Of a stretch of DNA of 64,000 nucleotides, positions 16,758 to 26,521 are shown in pieces. Source of the DNA: a bacterium (GTDB lineage: Bacteria; Bacteroidota; Ignavibacteria; Kapaibacteriales; UBA7675); NCBI GenBank assembly GCA_030430495.1, contig JAUIKM010000003.1, positions 1 through 64,000 on the forward strand, written 5' to 3'. Within the stretch, counting starts at the first letter, position 1, and each line of letters opens with the position of its first letter. The translations under genes and the position numbers were made by a program. The notes under the pieces were generated by a model. That model was not told the DNA's origin, made no database searches, and saw only the letters and a list, made by a program, of their open reading frames with translations.

Positions 16758-18791
16758 ATGAGAATCTGGAAGCGAATCAGAATCCGATACAAAATCATCC
16801 TGCCGATAATGCTGATCTCGCTGCTATCCGGTGGAGCCCAGTACTGGTACTTTGCGCAGCACGAACGCGAATTGGCATTTGAGCGCATGCATGAGGAAGC
16901 CAACTTTGTGCTGGACGCGGCGGAAAGAGCCCGGCACTACGTTGCGCGCCAGGATAGCCTCAAGCTATTTGACAACCTGGATTCGCTCGACCGGAAAGCG
17001 CTGCTGCACACCGTGCCCATTTTTGCCGCGATGGAAGTTGCGCACGGCCGAGCCGACGACCTGGGCGTACAAGTAAACGTGCCCTCCCGCCCCGGCGTAG
17101 TTCGGAACAAAGAACACAACACACCCAATGAACTGCAGCGCTCCGTCCTGGCCAGGTTTGAGCGCGAGCGGAGTACAATTGAATTCGACACAGTTAACCA
17201 GGCCGGCAACAGCTACCACGTGTTTCGGCGCATCGATCTGACGCCGGACTGCCTGAAATGCCACGGCACGCCCGAAGACGCTGCACTGTTCGGCCAGGCA
17301 GCGAACGACGAAGGCACCGACCTACTGGGCCACGAAATGGAGAGAATGCAGGCGGGCCAACTTAAAGGCGCATTTGAAGTCGTCTACGACCTTGGCCCGG
17401 AGCAACCCGCAATAGGCGGTCATTCCAGGATAATTCTGGTGATTTCCGGCGGAACAACCGCCGCGCTGATACTCGTGGCCCTCATCGTGGCCTCGGTGGT
17501 CAGCCGACCAATAATCCGACTGGAATCGGCCGCCAAGCGCTTTTCCAGCGGCGAGGCCGAGGTACACGTGGATGTCGACAGCGAAGACGAACTTGGTACA
17601 CTGGCGGAAACCTTCAACGCCATGACGGCCTCCATCAGCAATTCCATGGCCGCAGTCAAGCAGAAGAACGATCAGGCGGAACTTGCGGCGCACGAAGCCG
17701 ACGAGTCGCGCGAGTTGATTGAAGAGCAGCGCGCCTACCTGAGCGAAAAAGTGGATGAGATGCTGGCGGCGATGAATCACTTTGCCGGGGGCAATCTGGA
17801 CGTCTTCCTCGAAGTGGACAAAAAAGACGATATCGGTAAACTCTACGATGGTTTCAACGGCGCCGTGGCCAATATCCGCACGGTGATCGGCAAGGTGCAG
17901 GAAGCCGCCGACGCGGTGGCCAGCGCGGGCGTCGAGATCTCGGCCAGCACTGACCAGATAGCCGCCGGAGCGCACAATCAATCCGAACGCATCATGGAAA
18001 TTGCCTCCGCCATCGAAGAGATGACGGCGACAATCATGGATACTTCGCGCAACGCAGCCATTGCGGCGGACACATCGGAAAACGCCAGCAACCGCGCCAA
18101 ACGCGGCGCGGAAATCGTAACCGAGACGCGCAACGGCATGGAAAACATCGTGCAGCTGACGCGCAATACAGGACAGGTGGTCGGTTCGCTGGCCACGCGC
18201 TCTCGTCAGATCGGCAAGATCACTCAGGTGATCGACGACATTGCGGATCAGACCAACCTGCTGGCGCTCAACGCCGCGATTGAAGCAGCGCGCGCGGGCG
18301 AGCAGGGCCGCGGATTTGCCGTCGTGGCCGACGAGGTGCGCAAACTGGCCGAGCGCACGACCAAGGCAACCAAGGAAATCGCCGAAACCATCGAGGCGAT
18401 CCAGGAAGAAGCCAACGAAGCCAACCGTTCGATGGAAGTCGCTTCACAGGCCGTCAGCGACGGCATGCGGCTGACGGAGGAAGTGGAAAAGGCGCTGAAC
18501 GACATTCTGGCCGGTTCGAGCGCGGTGGTGGACATTATCGCGCAGGTGGCGGCGGCGAGCGAGGAGCAGCATATCACGAGTTCGTCGATCAGTGAAAACG
18601 TCGAGAATATCTCCAGCGTCACGCAGCAGTCGGCCGCGGGCACGCAGGAAATTGCGCGAACGGCGGAAGACCTCAGCCGCCTGACCGAGAACCTGCAGGA
18701 CGTCACGAGTCGTTTTGTGCTGGACGCCAGCCAGAATGCGGGACGCCGCCTGCGGGCCAACGGCCGCGAATACTCAAGGCTCGGCGACTAA
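16758..18791 (+). CDS. methyl-accepting chemotaxis protein with periplasmic c-type haem domain
   Basis: 677 residues with GGAG eight bases before ATG. A first membrane helix (about 13-32) is followed by a periplasmic domain like DUF3365/Tll0287, which contains TPDCLKCHG: Cys165, Cys168 and His169 form a CxxCH c-type haem site. The second helix is about 225-250, then a HAMP domain (to about 305), a linker coiled coil, a second HAMP-like unit ([20 protein letters not shown]) and the cytoplasmic signalling hairpin with the very conserved tip [20 protein letters not shown]. So it is likely a redox, oxygen or NO sensing receptor that controls CheA. No che genes are nearby. Ligand is inferred only. 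Confidence 0.92.
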   Translation: MRIWKRIRIRYKIILPIMLISLLSGGAQYWYFAQHERELAFERMHEEANFVLDAAERARHYVARQDSLKLFDNLDSLDRKALLHTVPIFAAMEVAHGRADDLGVQVNVPSRPGVVRNKEHNTPNELQRSVLARFERERSTIEFDTVNQAGNSYHVFRRIDLTPDCLKCHGTPEDAALFGQAANDEGTDLLGHEMERMQAGQLKGAFEVVYDLGPEQPAIGGHSRIILVISGGTTAALILVALIVASVVSRPIIRLESAAKRFSSGEAEVHVDVDSEDELGTLAETFNAMTASISNSMAAVKQKNDQAELAAHEADESRELIEEQRAYLSEKVDEMLAAMNHFAGGNLDVFLEVDKKDDIGKLYDGFNGAVANIRTVIGKVQEAADAVASAGVEISASTDQIAAGAHNQSERIMEIASAIEEMTATIMDTSRNAAIAADTSENASNRAKRGAEIVTETRNGMENIVQLTRNTGQVVGSLATRSRQIGKITQVIDDIADQTNLLALNAAIEAARAGEQGRGFAVVADEVRKLAERTTKATKEIAETIEAIQEEANEANRSMEVASQAVSDGMRLTEEVEKALNDILAGSSAVVDIIAQVAAASEEQHITSSSISENVENISSVTQQSAAGTQEIARTAEDLSRLTENLQDVTSRFVLDASQNAGRRLRANGREYSRLGD

Positions 18792-18829
18792 GATTCCCGA
18801 CCAGATTTCCTGATGTGCCGAATCAAGAT

Positions 18830-18870
18830 GCGCCGGACGCAGACTTCACCGCTGTCCGGCGCAGTGCGTT
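18830..18870 (+). terminator. terminator between convergent genes
   Basis: GCGCCGGAC (18830-18838) and GTCCGGCGC (18854-18862) make a 9-bp perfect stem, followed by AGTGCGTTTT. It lies 40 bases behind the chemoreceptor gene and before the end of the convergent OmpA-like gene. Confidence 0.6.
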
Positions 18871-18918
18871 TTAACGTGCCCCGCCGACCGGGGCGTCCCA
18901 CAAATCAATCTGGTTTTG

Positions 18919-20970
18919 TCAGCGTTGATCGGCGGCGGGCAGCGGCGTCTGTACCTCCAGCGCCACCGTGCGGCAGTAGTAGCGTCCTTCCGGCAGGTCG
19001 TTGTCGTACTTGAGGTCGGCGGCGCCGATCCCCTCCACCGAGTCCAGCATGGCGTCCGGCTCAATGCGGTCCAGATAACGGCGCACGGCCTGTGCGCGTT
19101 CGTCGGATAAATCGAGGTTGTAATCCCAATCGCCGAGACGGTCGGTCGAGCCGATGATCTTCACACGCGAGTCGTCGCGCACCGCGGCAGAGACAAACTC
19201 GTCCATCATCACTTTGTTGTCGTCGCTGATGTCGAAGCGATCGAAGTCAAACACAATCAGGCTGAGACGACTGACTTCAAACTTTTCGCGGCTTTTGATA
19301 ATCGGAAACCGGCACTCGGCGTTGGCGACCTGGCCGCGCAGGTCGACGATCTGCAACTCGCCGTCGAGCGAATCGCGCGCGTTGATCTGACGCCCGAGTG
19401 CAATCATTTCCTGGTTTGAGAGTGGCACTTCCACCGTGGCCGGCGGCGCGTTATCGCCGTCAAAGCTGGTTACGTGGCGACCGCGGTACTGCAGCGAAAG
19501 ATCCCACTGCCGCGCCATGTGTTCGTTGCGCATGTCGACGGCAAACTTCTGGCGGCTGTGCACCGGCACGTATTCGCTGAATCGCGAATGCACCACGGGA
19601 CCCAGAAGAAAGGGATCGTCGGAAGCGAGTTCCACGCGGCGATTCTCCTCCACCCCTTCGGCGTATTCGTTGCTGGACGCCAGTTGCGGCATGCGCGCGG
19701 CGGCAAGCGTCAGGCGTTCAGGCGCAATGTCCCAGTTGTCGATCAGGAAGTCGCGCACCTGTTCGGCGCGGCGGCGCGCCAGCTCGCTTTGTTGATCGGC
19801 CGGTACTTCGCGCCCGTCGGTCGTACCGCGGATGTTTAATTTTGAGGAAGGATTGGCCCGCATGCGCCGGCCGATTATGTGCAGAATGTGATAATAGGTC
19901 GTGAGCGTTTCACGCGGCAGGTTCTGCGGGTCGAAGTTGGCGCGCTCAACCCCGGGTTGGTAGCGCGGCGCAAGCTCGCTGCCGCCCTCGTTAAAAAAGA
20001 GATAGGGCAGCAAAGGAATTGTCTGAGTCACGATGGTTTCGCGTACTTCGAGCGGCGTGGTGTTGATCGCCGCAATGACGGCGTCTTCCACCGTCTCGGT
20101 CGGCAGATCGGCAACAGGCGGCTCGGCCTGCGGCGTTTGTTCGCGCGGCACGACGGTCGGAATGGTCTCGTGCTGTTGCCAACGCAGTCCGACGCCCAGA
20201 CGCAGCATGTTGACGCTCCACTCCGCGTCCTGGACCAGCGAGTTCAGGCCGTAGCGGAAGGCAATTTCCGGGTGAATCGAAAAATCTTCGCGCAGTTCAA
20301 AGTCGGCCCCGATTGCGGCCGATGCGCCATAGGAAGTCGCCAGGTTTTCAATCTCACCGGATCCCGTCGGGTGGCGCGCCAGCCCGTCCGGAAACAGCAG
20401 AGCTTCCGGCTGCACGATAGACTCCTCCTGCAGATAGTCGGAGCCGAACAGGGCCACACCGGCATCGACCGAAGCGCGGAAGTACACGGGAATCGACTCC
20501 AGCGGCTGCACGCGCGCACCGATGTCCACCACCAGGTAGTCCAGCGTGCCGTCGTAGGTGTGTTCGCGGATGTAGGGAACGTAGTCGTCGCTGTCGGGAT
20601 CGTAGGCGGTCAGGTCGTTGTCGCACTCCACCTGAAGACCGACCTCGCGGTGGTCGTACATCAGTCGCCCGGACAGCTGCAGCAGGTCCGGCAGCAGAAT
20701 GTAATCCAGGGAAAGTCCGGCGAAGTAGCCTTGCGACGAGCCGTCTTCAAAGTTGCCGCAGTCACCCAGGGTGCTGAAAATGGGCAGGTCGGTCGAGTGC
20801 CACAGGAAACTGTAGCCGCCGAACAGCCCGATAAAATATTCGGGATCGCCCTGAACCCGGGCGATCGAATCCTGCCCGGACGGCTGCGACCTCAGGGGCA
20901 AACAAACGAACAGGAAGGAAACACAGAGAACGAGCAGTCTGTACCGCCAAGCCGCGCAGAATATGGTCAT
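18919..20970 (-). CDS. outer-membrane protein with two OmpA-like domains
   Basis: 683 residues from ATG 20970 (the frame is open 24 codons further, but these lack a signal). Signal peptide LLVLCVSFLFVCLPLRS. Residues about 25-260 look like a beta barrel (YFIGLFGGYSFLW, then SLDYILLPDLLQLSGRLMYD). Two peptidoglycan-binding OmpA-type domains follow: one with LNIRGTTDGREVPADQQSEL and ARRRAEQVRDFLID, and a C-terminal one with VKIIGSTDRLGDWDYNLDLS and DERAQAVRRYLD. Between them is a segment of extracellular or periplasmic type. It probably ties the outer membrane to the cell wall. Two OmpA domains in one chain are less common than one. Confidence 0.85.
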   Translation of the reverse strand: MTIFCAAWRYRLLVLCVSFLFVCLPLRSQPSGQDSIARVQGDPEYFIGLFGGYSFLWHSTDLPIFSTLGDCGNFEDGSSQGYFAGLSLDYILLPDLLQLSGRLMYDHREVGLQVECDNDLTAYDPDSDDYVPYIREHTYDGTLDYLVVDIGARVQPLESIPVYFRASVDAGVALFGSDYLQEESIVQPEALLFPDGLARHPTGSGEIENLATSYGASAAIGADFELREDFSIHPEIAFRYGLNSLVQDAEWSVNMLRLGVGLRWQQHETIPTVVPREQTPQAEPPVADLPTETVEDAVIAAINTTPLEVRETIVTQTIPLLPYLFFNEGGSELAPRYQPGVERANFDPQNLPRETLTTYYHILHIIGRRMRANPSSKLNIRGTTDGREVPADQQSELARRRAEQVRDFLIDNWDIAPERLTLAAARMPQLASSNEYAEGVEENRRVELASDDPFLLGPVVHSRFSEYVPVHSRQKFAVDMRNEHMARQWDLSLQYRGRHVTSFDGDNAPPATVEVPLSNQEMIALGRQINARDSLDGELQIVDLRGQVANAECRFPIIKSREKFEVSRLSLIVFDFDRFDISDDNKVMMDEFVSAAVRDDSRVKIIGSTDRLGDWDYNLDLSDERAQAVRRYLDRIEPDAMLDSVEGIGAADLKYDNDLPEGRYYCRTVALEVQTPLPAADQR

Positions 20971-21042
20971 AGACAAAGTCGGGCAAATCAATCGGCGCGC
21001 GCCGTTGCGCAAAAATTCCGTGCACGGAGGCCTTCCCTGCAA

Positions 21043-21308
21043 CGCGGGATAATTTAAGAGAATTTTCTATCTTTACGACGCCCGATCCATGCAGCAGCGC
21101 ATGAAACCGCGTCTGTCGCGGCATTGCGGACAGCAATGTCGTTTCGACGTCCAGGTTTCCACCATGCGCACCGGCCGGGCCCCTCCCGCCACGGAGCTCT
21201 CGTTTATACTCGCCGCACGGTCTCACGACGGGCCGCAACGCGCACGACCACACGCAGGAAACGACTAAGATGCCATCCTGTCGGCAGTCCACGACAGGAC
21301 GCCGACGG
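21043..21308. other. divergent upstream region, no gene seen
   Basis: The space between the divergent OmpA-like and LD-carboxypeptidase genes. Promoters for both must lie here (the AT-rich stretch 21050-21075 is a candidate for the minus-strand gene), but no convincing consensus pair could be chosen by eye. Confidence 0.4.
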
Positions 21309-21456
21309 AGTGATTACTGAAGAAATATCCAAGGTCGGCGACATGCAGGCACAAGCCGTGTCTGACTCCCTGGCACAGCGAATTAACGACAGTATGGTGA
21401 CGCCGTGGAACGAACTCAGACCCGGACTGGAATTTATCTTGGGTGGAAATGACTGA
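21309..21456 (+). CDS. possible small protein coupled to the LD-carboxypeptidase
   Basis: A 48-codon frame from GTG 21309 reads ITEEISKVGDMQAQAVSDSL and ends GLEFILGGND, with the stop overlapping the next gene's ATG 21449. Its composition is protein-like, unlike the frame before it, and the overlap suggests coupling. There is no family match and no clear ribosome-binding site. It could be chance or a leader sequence. Confidence 0.25.
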
Positions 21457-22684
21457 AATGAACCCGGAACGACGACAATTTTTGCAGGGTGTGGCGGCAG
21501 TTTCTGTCGCCGGCGCGCTGGGTTTTACTGCGGCAGCCGGTCAGACGCTGCCCGCAAGCGCATTACCGGCCGCAACTGACGCAGATTCCGCTCCTTCCAC
21601 GAACACAGAAAAGGACGCCTCGACGCTGCTGGCGGACAGGGAATCAATCAGGCGCCAGATGATCCGGCCCGCGGCGCTGCACAAAGGGTCCAAAGTTGCG
21701 CTGGTGGCTCCGGCCAGCGGCGTCAGTCAATGGGACATCCGCGACGGCATCCGCACCCTGGAGTCGCTTGGCCTGGAAATTGTACTCGGCAGCACCATCA
21801 ACAACGTCAAGGAATTCCTGAGCATCAGCGACGAAGAGCGCGCGGCGGACTTTATGCAGTTCATTGAACGCAGCGACATCGACGGCATCGTCTGTGCCCG
21901 CGGCGGTTACGGCGTCATGCGCATGCTACCCTATCTGGACTACGATCTCATCCGCCGCTACCCAAAGGTGGTTGTGGGGTACAGCGACATCACGGCGCTC
22001 GTCAATGCCATCGTGGCGCGCAGCGGCGTCATGGCTTTCCACGGGCCGGTGGCATACTCCACCTTTGACGACTACACAACGAAGTATTTTCGCAAAACGC
22101 TGTTTGAGGAGGCCGCCGTCGGCGAAATCGGCGACAGCGGCGAGTTTAACCATCGCCGTTTTTCGCGGCGTAAAATGTTAACACTGCATCCCGGTTCGGC
22201 GACCGGTTGTCTCTGCGGCGGCAACCTGACGCTGGTGGTTTCGACGCTGGGTACGCCCTACGAAATCGATACGCGCGACGGCGTCCTTTTCCTTGAGGAC
22301 GTATCGGAAGAACCGTACAAACTGGACCGCATGTTAACACAGTTGTGGCTGGCGGGCAAGCTGCAGCAGTGCCGCGCGTTGGCATTCGGCCGTTTTGAAA
22401 AGTGCGACCGCTCGGCGAACCCTTACTTCCCGCACTCACTGGAAGAAGTGTTGCGCGACTGGACGGAGCGCGTGGGTGTGCCGGCGGTATACGGCCTGCC
22501 GGTGGGGCATATAAAACGCAAAATTACGGTGCCGGTTGGCGCCAGAGCCGAACTTGACGCGGACAATTTAACTTTAAACATTCTGGATCCGGCTGTGAGC
22601 CTGACGCCAGCGCGCAGCACGATCCGCGTCAACGTGGAACCCGTCGAGCACCTGCTGCGCGACGACGCTTTCGGAACGCGTTAA
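21449..22684 (+). CDS. LD-carboxypeptidase (S66 family) with export signal
   Basis: 411 residues from ATG 21449 (GTG 21443 and ATG 21458 are alternatives). The N-terminus NPERRQFLQGVAAVSVAGAL is a twin-arginine-like or lipoprotein-free Sec signal, so it is periplasmic; family members such as LdcA are often cytoplasmic. It would cut the L-Lys/Dap-D-Ala bond of murein tetrapeptides. Catalytic residues of S66 are found: Ser179 in VVGYSDITALV, Glu283 in LFLEDVSEEPYKLDR and His354 in GLPVGHIKRK. The N-terminal nucleophile domain has DGIVCARGGYGVMRMLPYLD. Role in wall recycling or remodelling is inferred. Confidence 0.9.
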   Translation: MTEMNPERRQFLQGVAAVSVAGALGFTAAAGQTLPASALPAATDADSAPSTNTEKDASTLLADRESIRRQMIRPAALHKGSKVALVAPASGVSQWDIRDGIRTLESLGLEIVLGSTINNVKEFLSISDEERAADFMQFIERSDIDGIVCARGGYGVMRMLPYLDYDLIRRYPKVVVGYSDITALVNAIVARSGVMAFHGPVAYSTFDDYTTKYFRKTLFEEAAVGEIGDSGEFNHRRFSRRKMLTLHPGSATGCLCGGNLTLVVSTLGTPYEIDTRDGVLFLEDVSEEPYKLDRMLTQLWLAGKLQQCRALAFGRFEKCDRSANPYFPHSLEEVLRDWTERVGVPAVYGLPVGHIKRKITVPVGARAELDADNLTLNILDPAVSLTPARSTIRVNVEPVEHLLRDDAFGTR

Positions 22685-22991
22685 AGATTTAAACAATTTG
22701 AGGCTTCTCTCCGAGGGACTGCGCTCGGCGCTTATCACTATTGTGTTCCACCTGGCGGCGCAGGGACTTCAGACTTGACCTTTCCACAGACTTGTACTTT
22801 CCACAGACTTGCACTTCCCACAGACTTGCACTTTCGACTTAACTCTGCGGTTCGACGACTTTGAGCTGCGGCTTCTGACTGCACTTCACGGTTGACGGTT
22901 ACAGAGCGCTTCGCCATCTCGTTTCACTCGTCGGCTTGCTTTTTTCTTTTGTTCATCACCGGGTGGCGCGTACCGGGCATTCCCGCGTCAA
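22685..22991. other. intergenic region with a 17-nt tandem repeat
   Basis: Bases 22780-22830 contain three head-to-tail copies of a 17-nt unit CTTTCCACAGACTTGTA (second and third copies with one or two changes), flanked by partial copies. The rest, between convergent genes, has no gene. The unit is short and non-coding. Confidence 0.6.
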
Positions 22992-25900
22992 TCACTCTCC
23001 CACCACCAGCGTCTGTGCGTCGCTGAACGGACCGGCGTTTAAACGAATCAGATAGACGCCCTTGCTCAATCCTTGAGGCACTTGCACTTCGTGTTCGCCC
23101 GCCGCCATTCTTCCGCCTGCAAGTTCGGCCACGACTTCGCCGAGCGTGTTAAACACCTGCAAGCGCGCCTCCGTGCCGAATCCCAGTTCAAAGCGAATCG
23201 TCGCGCCCGAACCGGCCGGATTGGGCTGCGGCGCGTGCAGCGCAAATGTCCCTGCGCCAATTGTCAGCAGGCGCGCATTGCCCAGGCAATAAGGCGAATA
23301 TTCGATGTTGGCGGCGTTTAATTCACCGGGCGTAAAACACGGGACCGCGGCGCGTAAAGACATGGCCGCGGGCGTGACCGCCACGTGCCCGTCGCTGTTA
23401 ATGCCGGCCAGAAATACATCGCTGCGCCATTGCAGCAACTCGGCGGCGTCCGTCGGCGGGCCCTCGCCCGCAATGTGCAACATGCCGCCGTTAACGTCCG
23501 GCGTGAGTGTGAACGTCCAGCCGGGCACGCTGTTTATTGACCCGGGGACGATGCGCGTCGCGCTCTGATCAAATGCCAGATCGACATCGACCGAGTTGAC
23601 AATGCCGCGATCGCCGCTCTGCCTCAGCCGCCAGGTGATGCGGTCGCCCGGCAGCACGCCGGTCTCGTCGATCGAGACGTCAATGCCGGTGCGCGTCGGT
23701 GTTGTCACTTCGACCGTGATTTCCGCGCTGGTCGCGCAGCCGTCCACACTTGTAAACGTCGCACTCAGGGTCCGGCTGGTGTTTAACCTCAGCGTCGGCG
23801 CAAAACTTGCCGCGTCGTCCAGTCCCGCCGCGGGCGTCCAGGCGATCGTGCCGGGCTGGTCCGCCGCGGCGTTCAACACAATGTCATCGCCGGCGCAGAT
23901 CGAATCCGGCGCGCGCAGCGTCAGCGCCGGCCGCGGAAATACTTCAACAAATACCGAGTCGAAGGCCGCGCAGCCGTCGCGTTCGGCGCGCAGATAGACC
24001 CAGCGCGACTCCTCCGCCGTGAAGCGCGGCGCGGCGATCGTGTTGTCGTTGAACAACTCCGCCGGCGTCCACCGCAGCGTCGCACCCGCGGGCGCGGCGG
24101 CGTTAAGTTGTACAAGCTCGCCCGCGCAGATCGGTGCGACGGGATCGATGTTAAGGTCCAGCGCTTCGTTGACGCTAATTTCTATTTCGGCACGTGCCGA
24201 ACAGGTTCCGTTGAATGCCGTCAGCGTGTAACGCGTGTTTGTGCGCGGCCGCGCCGTCGGCGTCAAACTCTGCGGGTCGTCCAGCTCATCGGCATTGTCC
24301 CATTCAAAGCGCTCGGCATTCTGCACGACGGCAGTTAAACGCACGGGCGCATCGGGACAGACCGTCGTCAGGTCCGCCGTCAGCTCAATCGTCGGCGGCG
24401 TGTCGACGCGCACAAAAACGGAGTCGCGCGCCGCACAACCCTCGGGCGAGACGACATCGAGATAGTACCAGCGCGAAGCGGGCGGGTATACCGTCGGAGT
24501 GCCGGAGTTAACATCGTCGATGTATTCATCGGCGGGCGTCCATATTAACATGCCGCCGGACGTCTCCGCGTTTAACTGCGCGCTTGCGCCGGCGCAGAGC
24601 GCAATGTCCTCGCCCGCATCGATGACCGGCGGCGCGATGACTTCCACCGTGCGCGTGGTCTCGCTCGCGCCCCAGCGGTTGGTCACGACCAGGCGGATAA
24701 GGTGTTTGCCGGGCGTGTTAAACTGCAGCGCACCGGGATCGCGAGTGTCGAAGCGGCGCATCGCGCCGCCAGGGTCCACAATCATCCAGGACCACTCTTC
24801 CGGCAGGTTGACGCTGCCGTCGCTGATCTCGACGCTCTCGCCAAGGCAGATGAGCGTATCGCTGAGTGTAATACGCGCATCCGGCCCCAGGCACAGGTCC
24901 GCCGGATTATCCGAAAACCAGGTGTCGACGTGGTTCGGCAGGCCGGTGCAGATTTGTGAACCGACGGAGTTTGGGAATTCAATGCCCGTTCGTTGAAAAT
25001 CGCATGCCAGACCCTTGGCGTTGGGATTGTTGATTACGCCCAGCCAGCCGTCGCCGCGAACACTGTAATCCATGGCCACATAAATCTTGCCGTCGGGAGC
25101 CAGTTGGATGCCGCAGACTCCACTGCTTTGACCATCGGGGTTACGAGTCTCGACGATGGTGCGCTCATTGAAAATGTCGGAAATATCGGGGCCTGCTGTC
25201 AAATCATATTGCACAATTTGAATGCTTCCGGACATACTCAATTGATATAGCATTCTTCCATCTGGTGAAAACGACAATTGTTTGGCGCTTTCATCATTGG
25301 TAAAAGGCATCGCGGCAAATCCGAAGGGGGAATGCACGCGCCCTGTGGTATTGTCAAAATGAAACAATTCGGTGATCCTTCTGGGGATGCCGCCCGAACT
25401 CATGATTAATAATCTACCGTCTGGTGAAAACTCCAGCGCGCCCAAGTCCGAAAGTATCCCGGACTCTAAACGAGGACCTGAAAAACTGTCAACAAAGCCA
25501 TCTTCAACTCCATCTTGAGTCAACTTGAATGCCAGATACCTGTTTGTCTGTCTCTGGACAGAAAGAATCCAATAGTAGTTGTCCTCACATACCCATGTCG
25601 CCGCGATACGCTCCGTCGCCAGCGGATCCAGCAACACGTCGCGCTCGACGAATATGTTGCTGCCCGGCGGCGCTTCAATGTCGACGAGCGCATAAAACAT
25701 TCCAAGTTGAGCGGTCAGCGGCGGCGACATGTCGTCAACGTAAAAAATGTAATAGTACCTGTCCGAGCCCGGCAGCGGCAATATGACGGCGCTCTGCGAA
25801 GCTGTCCGTCTACCGTAGAGTTGTCTGCCGTCCTCAAATTTCGTGTCGCCGCGCCGAAAGAGCAGGTCGCCGTCGAAAAAGAGCAGGTATTCACCCGTCG

Positions 25901-26108
25901 TCGGATCGGCGATGGTCGTCAGTCCCTCGCCGCCATAACCCAGACCGTCGTAGAGCGGCGTCGGCGGCGTGGTGTTGAAATCCAGGCCGCGGCCCTCGCC
26001 GAAATACCAGATGTTGCCGTATTTGGGCGCGCCGAAGGATTGTGCCGCGAGTGTGGCGCCGGCGATAAGCAGTAGCGCGATGCAAAGAAAGAGGATATGA
26101 CGTCGCAT
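22992..26108 (-). CDS. large T9SS cargo protein with propeller-like and Ig/PKD-like domains
   Basis: 1038 residues. Signal peptide ILFLCIALLLIAGATLAAQ, then GNIWYFGEGRGLDFNTTPPT, the classic start of a Bacteroidota surface-protein family with a beta-propeller-like N-terminal half (repeats such as LEFSPDGRLLIMSSGG and LSFSPDGRMLYQLSMSG). From about residue 415 there are successive Ig/PKD-like units (CLGESVEISDGS, CAGASAQLNAETSGG, CPDAPVRLTAV, CAGELVQLNAAAPAG, CAGDDIVLNAAADQPG). A cohesin-like piece follows, then the T9SS sorting domain (QPNPAGSGATIRFELGF, LSKGVYLIRLNAG). Surface adhesion or a structural role is likely but unproven. A paralogue lies at 46181-48547. Confidence 0.82.
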   Translation of the reverse strand: MRRHILFLCIALLLIAGATLAAQSFGAPKYGNIWYFGEGRGLDFNTTPPTPLYDGLGYGGEGLTTIADPTTGEYLLFFDGDLLFRRGDTKFEDGRQLYGRRTASQSAVILPLPGSDRYYYIFYVDDMSPPLTAQLGMFYALVDIEAPPGSNIFVERDVLLDPLATERIAATWVCEDNYYWILSVQRQTNRYLAFKLTQDGVEDGFVDSFSGPRLESGILSDLGALEFSPDGRLLIMSSGGIPRRITELFHFDNTTGRVHSPFGFAAMPFTNDESAKQLSFSPDGRMLYQLSMSGSIQIVQYDLTAGPDISDIFNERTIVETRNPDGQSSGVCGIQLAPDGKIYVAMDYSVRGDGWLGVINNPNAKGLACDFQRTGIEFPNSVGSQICTGLPNHVDTWFSDNPADLCLGPDARITLSDTLICLGESVEISDGSVNLPEEWSWMIVDPGGAMRRFDTRDPGALQFNTPGKHLIRLVVTNRWGASETTRTVEVIAPPVIDAGEDIALCAGASAQLNAETSGGMLIWTPADEYIDDVNSGTPTVYPPASRWYYLDVVSPEGCAARDSVFVRVDTPPTIELTADLTTVCPDAPVRLTAVVQNAERFEWDNADELDDPQSLTPTARPRTNTRYTLTAFNGTCSARAEIEISVNEALDLNIDPVAPICAGELVQLNAAAPAGATLRWTPAELFNDNTIAAPRFTAEESRWVYLRAERDGCAAFDSVFVEVFPRPALTLRAPDSICAGDDIVLNAAADQPGTIAWTPAAGLDDAASFAPTLRLNTSRTLSATFTSVDGCATSAEITVEVTTPTRTGIDVSIDETGVLPGDRITWRLRQSGDRGIVNSVDVDLAFDQSATRIVPGSINSVPGWTFTLTPDVNGGMLHIAGEGPPTDAAELLQWRSDVFLAGINSDGHVAVTPAAMSLRAAVPCFTPGELNAANIEYSPYCLGNARLLTIGAGTFALHAPQPNPAGSGATIRFELGFGTEARLQVFNTLGEVVAELAGGRMAAGEHEVQVPQGLSKGVYLIRLNAGPFSDAQTLVVGE

Positions 26109-26521
26109 ATGCTGTGGTTGATGTGATAAACTGATTCAGCTAAATGATGTGGAATATACACAGCCTGCCGACAATCCGGCAAAGAGAGTTGCGCGGGGCA
26201 GTATATGCATGCACGGGGTACGACGCATGCAGGCGCTTTTCGTCTCAATGTCTCGCAACTAATCGTGGAGAGTGCCGGGAAATCTTGTTGCAACAGCAAT
26301 AGTAATTCACCAGCAATAAGAAATAGTTGCACACAAATATCTAATATGGCTATTGGAAATTGCCGCGATACTTGTAGCTTCGCACTGTCGCAGTTTATCA
26401 CAATTGCACCGAGTGTCGTCCTCGCTACCTGGAAGTACGCCCAAACACCGCCCAGCAGTCCCGGGGTTGCGGCATTCACCAATCCACATGGTTGTTTACT
26501 GCCATTATTGATGGAGAATCT
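26109..26521. other. divergent promoter region, no gene seen
   Basis: About 410 bases between two divergent T9SS cargo genes, clearly more AT-rich than the genes. Both promoters must be here. No RNA gene or long repeat is seen. Confidence 0.5.

Noticed and set aside
19879-21057. 392-codon plus-strand frame opposite the OmpA-like gene
   Set aside because: The opposite strand has a signal peptide and two clear OmpA domains; this frame has none of these and is rich in Arg, His and Gln as shadows usually are.
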